Assembly (NCBI GenBank): GCA_026874595.1
Contig: CM049306.1
Span: forward strand, 31,427,519 to 31,491,518
Direction of reading: 5' to 3'
DNA: 64,000 nt
DNA from: Sipunculus nudus
Lineage: Eukaryota > Annelida > Sipuncula > Golfingiida > Sipunculidae
Below, one piece after another: positions 49,701 through 58,800 of this stretch; position 1 is the stretch's first letter; the number at the start of each line of letters is the position of its first letter. Position numbers and translations under genes: made by a program. The notes under the pieces are model-generated. The model saw only the letters and a program-made list of their open reading frames with translations. It was not told the DNA's origin and made no database searches.

Positions 49701-51415
49701 GCGACGGCCTAAAAATATACAGACAAATTAAATAGGAATATTAGAAGCCAATTAGAAGCCCGGAATAAGCGATGACTGAATGAACAATGTTGATTTTGAA
49801 AAAGATTCTTGGAGACCACTGCTGACGTCACTGGAAAAGACCTTAGTTCAGCGAGGCGGTGATGTGTGGCGCTGACCGTCTTGGAACCGACCAAAATTAC
49901 CAGTCCATGACATAAGAGGGTCAGATAGTGGAAAATTAGTTATATGAGTTGCCGCAAGATGGCGGTACCGATACTAAGTGCGATTCAACGCGGGAACGTT
50001 TGATTTCTCTGTCAGAAGTAACAATAAAGTCATAACTTTTCATTGACTGGGCCAGTCTACGCGCTAGAGTGTGCAGTCTGGCAATTGGTCGGTCCGGAGG
50101 AGGGTCGAGATTGTGTTGATCTGATCAGCAAAGGGTCGATTTCCCGATGTATTGTTTGTCAGAGTATGTGGGCGACCAACATCATCTCACCAACAGATTT
50201 GTGAGATGTACGTGGTTACAGAAGGACTTGAGTACAGCCTGTGTGTATCTGCTAAACAGACCAGGACAATGGATAAGCTGATCTATGAGTGTGGTACCGA
50301 ATATTGTCGTTTGCGGTGGCATATTCGGGCACAGATTACAGGATTCATCCAGGGTGATTCTTCAGTGACAAACATTGTCTGGGTTATGGTAAATTTAAGA
50401 CTGTGAGCCTATCTGACAGTGGTTCGGAGAAGCGCGTACCCCAAAGTTAGAAACTGTGGTCAGCATGTGATTTGTTTGACGACGAGAAGCCCCTGTGAAT
50501 CATGTTCATAAAACCGCCAGGAATCGAGGAGTACATTCCTAAGTTACGTGTGCGACGATCATGTGACCAGCGGCCTTGGTGCTAGGAGGACTTCCTGTGA
50601 AGTGTGTATTCAGGATGAATCAGGACTTTGTGCATATGTGTATTTATATGGACTATATGGATATTTGTACCATGTGCGAGGAATGCCTCTCCATACAACA
50701 TGTTACGCATGTCTTTCTCAACTTTATGAGTGTGTGTGAGCTTCAGTTGGATTAGTTCACCGTTTAAAAGAACCTGGAAAGTCCATTGTTAGGCGGCGTG
50801 ACAAACATTTTGAATTCGTTTTACTAAGCTGTCGTATATTGTTATTCGCGGTTTCATTCGTCCATCCCAAGCAAGCCTTTTCTTTGCAAACTTTAAAGTT
50901 TAAAGTTTAACCTTAGGAGTTTATATTAACCAACTGTGTAAGCATTTATGTATCAAATGCCCAAGTTATTAATTATTGGTGAAATAATTCAAACAATATT
51001 CGGTATTTTAATATTTTAACATTTTTTAATTATTGTAAACGAAGCATAATTAGAGATAATTGTTGGTAAATGGGCATATTCCGATATCTGATGTGTGTTA
51101 AGGAAAATCCCTTGTGTTTTTTTAATAAACAAGAAAGTACCAGTCCCATGGTTCACGGCCGGTCCGTTTTGTTTATAACGAATTTGTTTGCTACATATAA
51201 ATACATATGTGTATATACATTTTATTCTACTGCAGAAGAATGACAGGGCACCTGTAAAATAAAAAAAACCTGCATGAACAAGATTGAAGAATAAAAATGG
51301 AACTGATGTTATATCCTCAAACCACAAAAAAAAAAAGAATCGTGAAGATACCAAATATGTTTTAAATCTACCTAAGGGGGAAAAGCTTAAATCACTTACG
51401 TTCAGATGAACTCAT
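26413..51415 (-). CDS. Amidase signature family hydrolase, gene A (12 coding exons, 512 aa)
   Basis: Predicted serine amidase that hydrolyses a carboxamide to acid and ammonia or amine; the substrate is unknown. Joined coding exons (minus): 51415-51400, 48216-48109, 45506-45380, 42784-42612, 42059-41920, 41134-40934, 40608-40537, 35612-35456, 34622-34560, 33483-33353, 32610-32454, 26606-26413. They total 1539 nt and all phases match. Catalytic residues are Lys106 (in SVAIKDN), Ser181 (GGSTSG) and Ser205 ([11 protein letters not shown]). The spacings 75 and 24 equal those of fatty acid amide hydrolase. No signal peptide or membrane anchor is visible. The motif set (RTPGRRP near residue 70, [12 protein letters not shown] near the end) reminds me of bacterial nitrile-pathway amidases more than of vertebrate FAAH, an impression from memory. 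An in-frame TGA precedes the ATG. Intron 6 is GC-AG. The gene looks intact. Confidence 0.9.
26712..28220. repeat. 38-bp minisatellite, about 40 units
   Basis: The unit reads roughly GGATAAGTAGGTAAACGGCA followed by AGTCGAATTCTCTTTGTT, with a 38-bp spacing measured at 27883 and 27921. Units vary by substitutions and small indels. Because 38 is not a multiple of three, the array cycles through frames. This produces long minus-strand frames of repeated [12 protein letters not shown]-like residues, which are not genes. It sits in the last intron of gene A. Confidence 0.93.
28340..28640 (-). mobile_element. LINE remnant: C-terminal zinc-binding region
   Basis: The minus-strand frame (28369-28602, extending upstream to about 28640) reads [16 protein letters not shown] and then a C-x-C-G...H...C cluster ([17 protein letters not shown]). 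This resembles the zinc-binding tail found after the RT/RNase H region in several LINE clades. Upstream frames are broken. No RT core was found next to it. Confidence 0.5.
29640..30440. mobile_element. Possible pogo/Tigger-like transposon remnant
   Basis: The right end, read on the minus strand from 30440, starts CAGTTGAATCCGCTTAATAG, which resembles pogo/Tigger termini. A related internal stretch (TTCGTTTATTTGCAAT) also occurs at about 29140. A short plus-strand frame starts at about 29659 (ATG TCT TTG ACA ACA) and stops after 20 codons. The left terminus and a TA target duplication were not found. Confidence 0.3.
30640..31330. repeat. Degenerate repeats around TGACCTTGA motifs
   Basis: Two or three diverged copies of a roughly 200-300-bp sequence. 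Each contains TGACCTTGA or a close variant (30804-30812, 31103-31111, about 31250) near phrases like ATGCATGATATGTACCTTT. The reverse complement, TCAAGGTCA, is the extended half-site bound by ERR/SF-1-type nuclear receptors, but a decayed repeat family is the simpler reading. Confidence 0.4.
32454..32610 (-). CDS. Gene A coding exon 11
   Basis: Acceptor CTCAAACAG, donor CTG|GTAGG. 52 codons, phase 0 in and phase 1 out. It encodes the segment with [15 protein letters not shown], the conserved strand late in the amidase fold. Confidence 0.92.
33353..33483 (-). CDS. Gene A coding exon 10
   Basis: Acceptor CATTCAAG, donor AAA|GTAAGA. 44 codons ending [11 protein letters not shown]. The open frame continues into the intron by chance to 33296. 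Confidence 0.9.
34560..34622 (-). CDS. Gene A coding exon 9
   Basis: 63-nt exon between acceptor TTATTATAG and donor CTG|GTACGG, phase 1 to phase 1. It encodes [20 protein letters not shown] with the split codons. Confidence 0.85.
35456..35612 (-). CDS. Gene A coding exon 8
   Basis: Acceptor GGTTACAG, donor ATG|GTATAC. 52 codons starting [13 protein letters not shown], the conserved start of the segment after the active site. Confidence 0.92.
36065..36350. mobile_element. End fragment of a second hAT-like element
   Basis: Starts CAGAGTTGGGTCCGAGTACT, related to but different from the terminus of the main element. It has ten GTAC motifs in about 135 bp, then AT-rich sequence. No transposase and no opposite terminus were found. 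Confidence 0.6.
36501..36746. repeat. Nested inverted repeat, MITE-like
   Basis: Outer ends pair CTGTGTTTCCAT (36501) with ATGGAAACAG (36737-36746). An inner pair, GTATCCGCAAAAGACGTACG (from about 36528) and its near-perfect inverse at about 36590-36613, encloses a loop with another GTTTCCATA copy. Both strands are open for about 83 codons as a consequence of the symmetry. It could be a small non-autonomous DNA transposon or the end of the THAP element that follows. Confidence 0.6.
37671..38400 (+). pseudogene. THAP-domain protein/transposase remnant
   Basis: From 37671 one frame reads a THAP finger: CCLPECTKS, then after about 50 residues [11 protein letters not shown], then a PSVFPW box. 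The third zinc ligand, normally Cys in a CxxHF motif, is Arg (CGT at 37833). After a frameshift, a coiled-coil-like stretch ([15 protein letters not shown], from 38105) follows. Fragments in shifting frames then resemble the start of a DDE_4-type transposase (FYSGFP near 38275, FLNPGVKG near 38325). No continuous gene remains. A possible first exon, ATGTCACAGGCTG|GTGAGT near 36983, could not be joined in phase. Confidence 0.65.
38473..38940 (-). pseudogene. SWIM zinc-finger protein fragment
   Basis: A 155-codon minus-strand frame containing [17 protein letters not shown], a CxCx6CxH SWIM finger. It is preceded by a basic Cys-containing stretch and ends abruptly. The frame upstream (38984-39199) is separated by stops. 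SWIM proteins with a YqaJ-like nuclease domain accompany THAP/DDE transposases in the ISL2EU group as I recall it. Here a SWIM fragment lies tail-to-tail with the THAP remnant, which fits such an element. The nuclease domain itself was not seen. Confidence 0.5.
40537..40608 (-). CDS. Gene A coding exon 7
   Basis: 72 nt, 24 codons, phase 0 to phase 0. Acceptor ATTTGTAG, donor ATG|GTAAAT. Encodes [14 protein letters not shown] onward, typical of amidases just after the signature region. Confidence 0.92.
40934..41134 (-). CDS. Gene A coding exon 6 (nucleophile Ser205; GC donor)
   Basis: 67 codons, phase 0 to phase 0, acceptor ATGTTTTAG. It carries [16 protein letters not shown] with the nucleophile Ser205, and the oxyanion region [10 protein letters not shown]. 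It ends GAG|GCAAGT, a non-canonical GC donor that otherwise fits the donor consensus perfectly. No GT donor in the right phase is available nearby. Confidence 0.93.
41920..42059 (-). CDS. Gene A coding exon 5 (cis-Ser181)
   Basis: 140 nt, acceptor TTTAACAG, donor CTG|GTAATA. It encodes [12 protein letters not shown] and then [12 protein letters not shown], the Gly/Ser-rich signature with Ser181. In most family members this block reads GGSSSGSA. Here Thr182 and Cys184 replace two small residues. Confidence 0.92.
42612..42784 (-). CDS. Gene A coding exon 4 (catalytic Lys106)
   Basis: 173 nt, acceptor GAAAACAG, donor GCAG|GTATGC. It encodes [15 protein letters not shown] with catalytic Lys106, and [13 protein letters not shown] at its end. 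Confidence 0.94.
42785..45379 (-). other. Gene A intron between coding exons 3 and 4
   Basis: 2595 nt, with two TA-rich microsatellites (43598-43656, 43745-43834), a short G-run near 43327, a CT-rich run at 43701-43727 and a short ATA microsatellite at 44860-44880. Nothing else is recognised. Confidence 0.8.
43598..43834. repeat. TA microsatellite pair
   Basis: Two long TA tracts flanking a stretch that includes a (CT)n-like run. They create spurious frames of alternating Tyr and Ile on both strands. Confidence 0.9.
45380..45506 (-). CDS. Gene A coding exon 3
   Basis: 127 nt, acceptor AATTCCAG, donor CCTG|GTATGT. It encodes [20 protein letters not shown] across the end, the conserved linker just before the catalytic core. 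Confidence 0.93.
46653..46724. repeat. TA microsatellite
   Basis: TA run in the intron between coding exons 2 and 3. Confidence 0.9.
46732..47160 (+). other. Possible LTR-like repeat
   Basis: A GC-richer block in otherwise AT-rich intron, with an AATAAA at 47047-47052 followed by CCTGTGCTTTTTT, as in the polyadenylation region of many LTRs. Terminal TG...CA ends and a target duplication were not established. The 74-codon frame inside it (46955-47179) has no recognised domain. Confidence 0.2.
48109..48216 (-). CDS. Gene A coding exon 2
   Basis: 108 nt, acceptor TTGTTTTAG, donor TCAGG|GTCAGT. It encodes the N-terminal helix region from PLFRSPAV to EELKSYQ. Confidence 0.9.
48217..51399 (-). 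other. Gene A intron between coding exons 1 and 2
   Basis: 3183 nt. Positions 49520-50830 are less AT-rich than their surroundings and may be an inserted repeat. On the minus strand, TGTCACGCCGCCTAAC near 50800 resembles the 5' start of some Gypsy-type LTRs, but no matching end was found. An AAGATGGCGG motif lies at 49956-49965. The other frames show no domain. Confidence 0.5.
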
Positions 51416-51443
51416 GATGAACGTGCGTCGCGTGTGTCAAGTT
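51400..51443 (-). CDS. Gene A coding exon 1 with start codon
   Basis: The exon lies between acceptor CTTTTCTTTCAG and donor GAAC|GTAAGT. ATG at 51413-51415 opens MSSSE plus one base of the next codon. The 28 nt upstream in the exon include an in-frame TGA, so this ATG is the first possible start. Phase matches coding exon 2 exactly. Confidence 0.85.
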
Positions 51444-51923
51444 CTGAAAGAAAAGTCATATCTATTATTAGCCCCAAAGGCTACATAAAAAACCCGCATA
51501 TGAAGTTTATCACAAGGTTACAACATCAATTGTGTTACTGAACAAAACAAAGTGAAGGATTAGATATACATTTAAAATTATAATAATAAGATTAAAGTTA
51601 AGAAGAAAATTGACCTATCCATGAACTCTATGTAACCTTTATGAATATCGCATATTCATTCAATGAATAATCATAAGCTTTGGACTAACAAGCAACCAAC
51701 CAAGTAACCTAAACATTGTAAAGCGTCAATCATCTTAAAAGAAAAAAAAAAGAAATAAAATTTTGCATAGTTTGGCAGAGCTCTGTCGTCCGTAAATACT
51801 ACCAGTACCCCAGTCGGCATGTTTTCCGGGATATTATTTTATACAAAGGAGACAGTATAAAACGTTTAGGCTATAGGTTGCAGGAGCCATTCCTCCGACT
51901 ACCGAGTTCAAATAATGTCTTAC

Positions 51924-52030
51924 CTGGCAAGAAATTCGTATGAGACAAATAATCCAACATATTGCAAAACTGTTCATAATGACAACGATATAGTAAAAAA
52001 TCGTCAGGCGATAGGACTTCATGCGTCATC
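51924..52030 (-). other. Candidate 5' non-coding exon of gene A
   Basis: A strong donor, TTGCCAG|GTAAGAC, ends this segment at 51924, giving a 480-nt intron to the acceptor at 51443. The upper bound is a guess set by the CRE at 52039. A frame through the segment (from 52083) would splice into a stop within ten codons of the joined exon, so it would act at most as an upstream ORF. Confidence 0.45.
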
Positions 52031-52038
52031 GACCTTTG

Positions 52039-52046
52039 TGACGTCA
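52039..52046. promoter_or_regulatory. Consensus cAMP response element
   Basis: Perfect palindromic TGACGTCA just upstream of the candidate first exon of gene A. This position fits a promoter-proximal CREB/ATF site. Binding is not shown. Confidence 0.45.
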
Positions 52047-52399
52047 TTTTTATGTTATAAGTAGGTCTCGCTTCCATGGGCATGGAAGACCTTTTATGTA
52101 GGAGCGTTTCAGGGGCTCATAATAATAATAAGCAAAAAGGCCGTAGCCTTTGGGCTGTGGTAGATAGGTCAATTGTGGGCTGATCAAAGTCCACAGGCGT
52201 ATGGCACCCTTTATGTAATGGAAACATTTTAAAAGTTTAAGCTGTAACGCCGGAATCCAGGGTAGTTTAAAAAGTAGTATGCGAAATCCAGCAGAGTTTT
52301 TTTTGGAACAGCTGGATGCTTGGGTAACGCATCAGGTACCAACCTGATGACCATAGTGTAAATTAACACCATCTTAACCTTAGGCGTGAAACTCCATGA

Positions 52400-52462
<63 letters not shown>

Positions 52463-54767
52463 CATAAGTAGTTTTTCTTAAAATTTGTTCTATGATTTAA
52501 ACTGGCGGATAAATTGTATTATATACTATATTACCAAACACTAAACTCCGTGGATTGCTGGATTGGAAATTGATGCCTTGATATTTAAAAAAAATATTTG
52601 CTTGATTTCCTAAAATTATGTACATATTACCATATATTAATGGGAGTGTTGCATGCTCTAATTGTTAAAGTGTGAATCCAAACCTTTTTGCCCTATTACT
52701 GAAGGGTTTGTAGACTGACCTTCATGACCGAACTGATGCATGCAAACCTTCACAAATCTCCATTGAGCCGGGAAGTACTTCAGCAATTACGTTGTTACAG
52801 GATGAAGTGGCTTAACAGAATATAGTATTAATCGCACATAGATTATGCAAACAAATAACCCTAGAAACAATTATATAGAAACGACCTTTTGGTGAACGAT
52901 TCACATTTCAGTGTACAGTAGGATAGAATAATGCACTTTGAAACTTTTGCACTATGTATGTTTTCACACTGGATTATATAATCAGTGTTCGCGGGGCCCT
53001 TAATTAGGACACCATTGAACAGATGTGTTGTTTTCTTAAATTAGAACGCAATTAAATCCAAATTTATATTAATCGGTACAGAAGCCGAAAAGCTCTTACT
53101 GTGGATGATTTGGAACAGCATGCATTTGCGTATGGAAAACTGTTTACGAAATTAATAGAATGAACTATAAATTAATGAAGTTTTAAATGAATGAATGTAT
53201 ATGGTTAACTACACTCATGCAACCAGATTACTAAGTTTATAAATTTATATAAAGCTTTGGCCATGCTACTTGTCCTATTAAATTCAAGTCTGTAACAAAT
53301 ATTTAATTATTGACACAAACCACTACAAAGTTTATGTTGAAAGTGATATATAAATATATATTTGGATCGTTACATTAAAAAGAGTGTCTTAGCACCACAC
53401 AGACAGGAAGGGGCATTGCTAAAGTTGATTGTGTGTTATGATGGAAAAGATTACCTTAATATACCTTCATATCCTAACAGCCAGGACAGGAAGGCGCAAT
53501 GTAAGGACAAAAAGTATGTCCAGGAAGAATATATGTCTATCTGTCCAAACTGTCATTGTAGGGAGGTCTTTCATTTTTTATACACGTGACTTAAACTGTA
53601 ATAGGATTACTACCATTTACACGGTCTGGGCGTTTCTCCTCCTTATCGTTATCCTTACTTGTGATCTTTATTATAACGAATATCTATTAAAACTCAGGGC
53701 CAAGGTGGATGCACTCATCTAATTTAACGTAGAGGATCCCGCCAAGAGAAATAGAAATTGAATCCTACTCACGGCTCCCAAGGAGATATATTGAGATCTT
53801 TTGTCGGGCACTTTTAGAAAATTTCCAAACCTAGTCTGGACGACATGGTAGACCGCACGACTTCGTACAATCAGTAATCCTGATGATCCCAGTGCGATCA
53901 TACAGTCTTCAGCCGGGTGATTCTTTGGAAATTAGATCCATACTAATGGTGGAATAGGGTGGCACACAGGACCCCTTACTAACGTTATCTCATAAATGGC
54001 GTTTTATATGTAACGCATACAGCATTACATGCTTAAACTTTGTTTTATTATTGCCTGCTGTACGATTCAATGCCCATCTACTACACACATTGACATATGC
54101 ATGATAACATCGCTAGCAAATACAACAGGTCCAACTCTCTGAGGATCAGGCGGCGGACTATCAGCTGCAACATTTTAAGCTGAAGGAATGCTGTGAAATT
54201 GGAATGACAGGAATCAATGACAGGAATCACATTTAGGGGGTCACTGGCGACAGTATACTTCTTATAAAAGAAAGGGTGTGCTGTGCCTTTGGCTATAACG
54301 AGCCCAAAAGCTTCAATACAATACTAAAACATGAATTAAATCATCTGTACCTCGATTGAACAAAATTCACAAAATGTATAAATTTTGCATCTTAACGTAT
54401 TGCAACTGCCTCGTGATGACCTCCAAGTACTAGATCCTGATGAAGTCCTTGTCCTTTGTCTAGAGCTGATATATATCGAGTGCATTTAAGTGATACACGA
54501 AAAAGTGTAAGCACAGCTGGGGTCCCGTTGTTGTGAGCACTCGTGCCAGCACGTTCCACTAGATTATACACGAAAATTACAGAAATGTTTTCTAGTCTAG
54601 CGATTAAGTGTTGCGCAAACTATGACAGAAGCAGAGAAGCAGGAAACTTGGCATTATAAACCCTTCTGAATATTTTTAGATATGGGACCAAGCGGACTTC
54701 TCCATAGCTTTGTCAAAATCCAAGATGGCGGCCAAGCCGGCCGCTGAAAAACAAAAACATAATTAAA
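52047..54767. other. Region upstream of gene A
   Basis: No gene recognised. A TA microsatellite lies at 52403-52457. Overlapping plus-strand frames at 53362-53722 have no known domain. A minus-strand donor-like CC|GTGAGTAGG lies near 53770. An AAGATGGCGGCC motif (YY1-like) is at 54722-54733, 35 bp from the duplication breakpoint. Confidence 0.5.
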
Positions 54768-55655
54768 TGTCAAGCTACTATGCAGTATTTATCTACATCT
54801 TAGCCACATCACAAATCCAGCAAACCGCAAACACATCTACAGTGCATCAGGCAGGGCTCGGGCGTAGATGAGAGGTTATTTATGCATTTGGACCTCAGAG
54901 CAGAAGGTTCGGGCCTCGAAACGGGGCGATGCCTCAATGGCATAATATTGAAATATCGCTAGAACCTCTGAGATTGTCTCCTACGTCTCAACGATAGGTT
55001 ATCATTTCTCGATTAATCCTATTTCATATTCAACCAGAAGGCTTAATAATTACATACCAATAATAAACCTAGGAATATAAAGAAAGAAATAACAGTAATG
55101 AGCACGCACAATTCATTTAGTGTTCAAACCCAGGCATTATTGATTAATTCCATTGCTTATTCGGTTCATTCCCAGAGTTCTCAAGTATAGACGGTTTTTT
55201 CAACAGGCCTATGGAATGTAAATAGGGATGTACTGGATCATTGTATTGTGTTTTAAGCATTTAGGGCCAATTTTTTTTTTATCCCATATGCTCTGTGGAT
55301 TATTGTAAAAATACGGCCAGAAGGAGGCCTGATGAATACAATATTGAGAAACAAAAGTGGCCATTTCATCCCCTAATGATGAAACCGTACATGTCTACAT
55401 CGCGGCACAAGTTAATTGCCACTAGACATATAAAATGCTGCTGTGACGTTATTGAATTGTTTACATGATTTACATTTAAAACAGTGTTAAACAAAGGCAT
55501 AAATTTTATATATTATGCACAGCCCAAACGTTAAGTCAATTCTAGATAATATTTAATTTTTCAGGTTTAGTCAGTGGAATATGCTACAGTTTGAAGGGTC
55601 TTCCTAATCGGAAATTTCTCTAACTTATAACTACAATAGTGAATTTTAGAAGGTT

Positions 55656-55979
55656 ACTTACCAGAGGTTATTGTCGATCATACTAAACCCAAATGTAACA
55701 TTTAGGAACAACAACAAAGCGCGCTGGGAATCTACTGATTTCTAGGCACCAAGCTGTTACACTGATAAAAACATGTCGGTAGCGGTAGCTTTGGGCACGT
55801 GCTAAGCATAACACACCCGGCCTGTGATCATCAGTCATGCAGTCGTAAAGTGAATTAAACTTGTCCTTGCATATCAGTGTGTGGCTTCCCGTATTTTGTA
55901 TATAACTTTGTGATACATCAGGAAATAACTTGTGCAAACACTTCATATAACAAAGTATGTGCAACTGGTAATGATACAA
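55656..55979 (-). other. Spliced-looking ORF of unknown function, copy near gene B
   Basis: 98-codon frame (55683-55979) homologous to that at 1154-1500. Here the frame runs through the position of the TGA in the array copies and ends just before the conserved donor CTCTG|GTAAGTAACC near 55656. Shared residues include CMTDD, PGVLC and VTAWCL. Function unknown. Confidence 0.3.
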
Positions 55980-56516
55980 CTACAGTTTTGAACCACCGGT
56001 ATTGATGTGCGGCTTGTTGAGGGAATGGTCATAAACAGGGGCGGATCCAGGATTTTCGTAAAAGGATGATGGGGTTAACATCAAATATATATCACCCAAC
56101 AACACACATACATATATAAAACATATAATTTGTGGTACAGCGTGTCAGTCGAAGTGCAGGTAAGAAGAAGGGTGCTCATGGGTCATGGTGCACAGCATTA
56201 CGCATCACTCCACTCAGGAAAGTCCATCACCCACATGTATGCAGAATTCATTGACATTATGACGTCATTTCACGGGTCGCTCTGCACAGATTAAATTCCC
56301 CACTTTGTTATGATTAATATATCCACATATTGCTCATATACAGACCAAGGTTCTTTTCATTCCTGTTGGAGTTTAAGGTCGCCACTCTCCGACTCTATCT
56401 ATAATTAGCCAAATAATGCTACACTGTGTATCTCGATTTCAAGTTATAATGCAGTTAAAGTCGACGCTACCAGGTGGCGCCATCGGCCCATGCCATGGCT
56501 AGGAAAATTATTCCCA

Positions 56517-57375
56517 ATGTGGTATTTCTATAGTCATTTTTTCATAGATCTTACAGCTCTTCTTTGGACTTTTTCTAGGTTATCCCGTTTGGTTTTCTGG
56601 TAAGGGTCCGAGATTGAACTGCAATATTCCAATCTTCGTCTCACAAGTTTTTTATATGATATTTCTTAAGTTTAAATAGAGAAAGACCAGAGATTTTCTT
56701 TTTTGTAATTCTAGCATACTGTTTGCTTTGTTAGTCATATGATTTATTTTTATGGATGATAAGTAGCTGGATAACTCAACACTAAGTTAGGGTGATGGCT
56801 TATATCTTGCACTGGCGTATTTCTCATATGATAATGATACGGAGTGAATCTCTTCTGGTGTGTCACCTGCATAATGTAGCACTTTTCTGTATTGCATTTC
56901 ATCTGCCAAATATTTTCCCAATTAATTAGCGTATTTATATCGTCTTGTATTATGTTACAATTATATGTTGATTTCACTGTTCTGTATACTCTATTAAATC
57001 ATCAGGAAAATATCTGAGGAGAGTCCGTCTTGTAGATCTTTTATTTGAGATAAGAAACAGCAAGGGTCCGAGTACTGTTCCTTGAGGAACTCGGGCGAAA
57101 ACGGACGACCTGGCCGAGCTTGGCCAAGACTTGGTTGTCCCTCTGATTCCTAAGTTTTCCATGTTAGTAAGGAGAAGGGGGTGTGATACCATGTCGAAGC
57201 CCTTACAGAAGTCCATAATAAATAGGTCAGCACGGTATCGGCAGTTAAGGATTGACTAAGCCAGGTCATTAACTAAACCCACTAGTTGGGTTTAATGATA
57301 TGATCTGCTTCTCCTGAATCCGTGTTGTTGATCATTAAATAAATTGTATCTTTTAATATTCCCCATTTACCAACT
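56517..57375 (-). mobile_element. CR1/Jockey-like LINE remnant (RT 3' part)
   Basis: Minus-strand frames spell a reverse transcriptase of another LINE type. DFCKGFDMVSHPLLL and RVPQGTVLGPLLFL lie in 56974-57216, followed by a decayed F-P-DD active-site box. NWENIWQMKCNTEKC lies in 56750-56977. RLEYCSSISDPYQKTKRDNL and KVQRRAVRSM lie at about 56520-56640. Frame breaks make it dead. It occupies the place where the unit paralogue carries other sequence, so it inserted after the duplication or replaced that stretch. Confidence 0.8.

Positions 57376-57380
<5 letters not shown>

Positions 57381-57422
<42 letters not shown>
57381..57422. repeat. TA microsatellite
   Basis: TA run corresponding in place to the one at 3852 in the array units. 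Confidence 0.85.
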
Positions 57423-57425
<3 letters not shown>

Positions 57426-57559
57426 CTGCAGGTTTACTGCAAGCAACAACTACTAGAGTGCTCTATGCACTCTATGTGCTCTATATATATATATGAAACA
57501 AACAGTACTTAGAACGTATAAATTCCATAGGTGGTCAAATTCAGCTTTGGCACAGAAAC

Positions 57560-58800
57560 TTACAAAACTACCTTGTAAATATTAGCTGACTATCCATAGG
57601 TGGAGATATTTGTTTTTCTTCTTTTTTTTTGTTTCTTATTATTCTGTCAATTTTTCCATCCGATTTCGTTAATACTTACCCAGGAAGTACTTTTTAATGT
57701 CGAGTGATTTTGATATGTAATTCATTGTCAATGGGCTCAAAAGGCGTGATATTTTTTTTTCAAATTTATAATTGAAAAATGGCTGAAAGTGGGCTTATTT
57801 TATCAGCTCCCTAATATTTCAGTGGCAAAAGTTTGGAATTCACTCATGTGGAACCATACGAGATAGGTGATATAGCACTTTTTTGTTTCCGGATAAACCA
57901 TTTGACCTAGATAGTTCAAACCTGTGCAGTCCTGTTTCATTTACTTGTACAGTCATTTACAATGTAGGACAAGTTTGCTGGTGATATCTTTAACATTATG
58001 TCCGCATTACCTATACTCATCAATAAATACACGAGAATGGACAACGAAATTCATTTCTGTCTTACAGAACTTTATTTGTTCCCAAACTATAAGAGATGGA
58101 TAAAAGATCAGTGGGAGAATCGAGGTTGGGCGGGGGGGGGGGGGGGTAGCTGAAGATCAGTAACCACGACAGTAACAAGAAGTCTAGTTATTATCTCAAA
58201 CAATGCACACACTGCAGGTGGAGATATTGGTTTATGACAGTCACCTTCTTATCCTTTTGCTGATCATTCTGCAACCTTTTTCATCCGATTTAATTGATGC
58301 TCACTCAGGATAAACCTTTGAATGGTCAGATAAATTTGACTATCTTATAGTTACCTCGGCCTTTTTTCAAGGTAACAAGGTTAAAAAATGCGATTTTTTA
58401 GATCTTCAATGTCGATTTTCTTATAATTGAAACAGACAAATAAATGGAAACCCTACTATATGGTCTGGTTCCCAACTTTTCTGGGGGTTCCAATTTGAAT
58501 TCACTCGTGTGGAACTATATAAGCTAGATGACTCAACACTTTCCAGTTAGGATATGTTTCCAGAAAAAAAATTATTTGATCTAGAGAGCTGGTATTTTAC
58601 ACATATGTCGTTTACCATGTAGAAGTGCAATGGTACGTTTGGTAGCGATATCTTTAAAAGTGTTTGGAATATTTTGCTAATACGAAAATGTGACGTTAGC
58701 ATTTCTGCTTTACCAAAATAAAGTTCATCCAGACCATTAGAGATTGACATTATGCTAGATCAGTTGGAATATCCCCCAGTCGAGAATCGGTGGGTGGGGA
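57560..58800. repeat. Ancient tandem duplication of about 650 bp
   Basis: 57560-58145 and 58210-58800 resemble each other in order: ATTCTG...TTTTTC-ATCCGATTT, ATTCACTC-TGTGGAAC, TTTCC-GATAAA/AGAAAA, GATATCTTTAA (57983 and about 58648), then GAGAATCG with a G-rich run. Similarity is patchy, so it is old. Confidence 0.5.
57978..57985. other. Unoccupied hAT target site
   Basis: CTGGTGAT at the exact position where the gene A side carries the 3.8-kb hAT flanked by CTACTGAT and CTAGCGAT. Sequences on both sides align with the hAT flanks. Confidence 0.85.

Noticed and set aside
49520-50830. Solo LTR in a gene A intron
   Set aside because: Only one possible end (TGTCACGCCGCC, minus strand) was seen; polyadenylation motif orientation conflicts and no TSD was found.
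26413-51415. Bacterial contamination as the source of the amidase
   Set aside because: Twelve exons with consistent phases, an intact intron-exon structure and eukaryotic repeats throughout exclude it.
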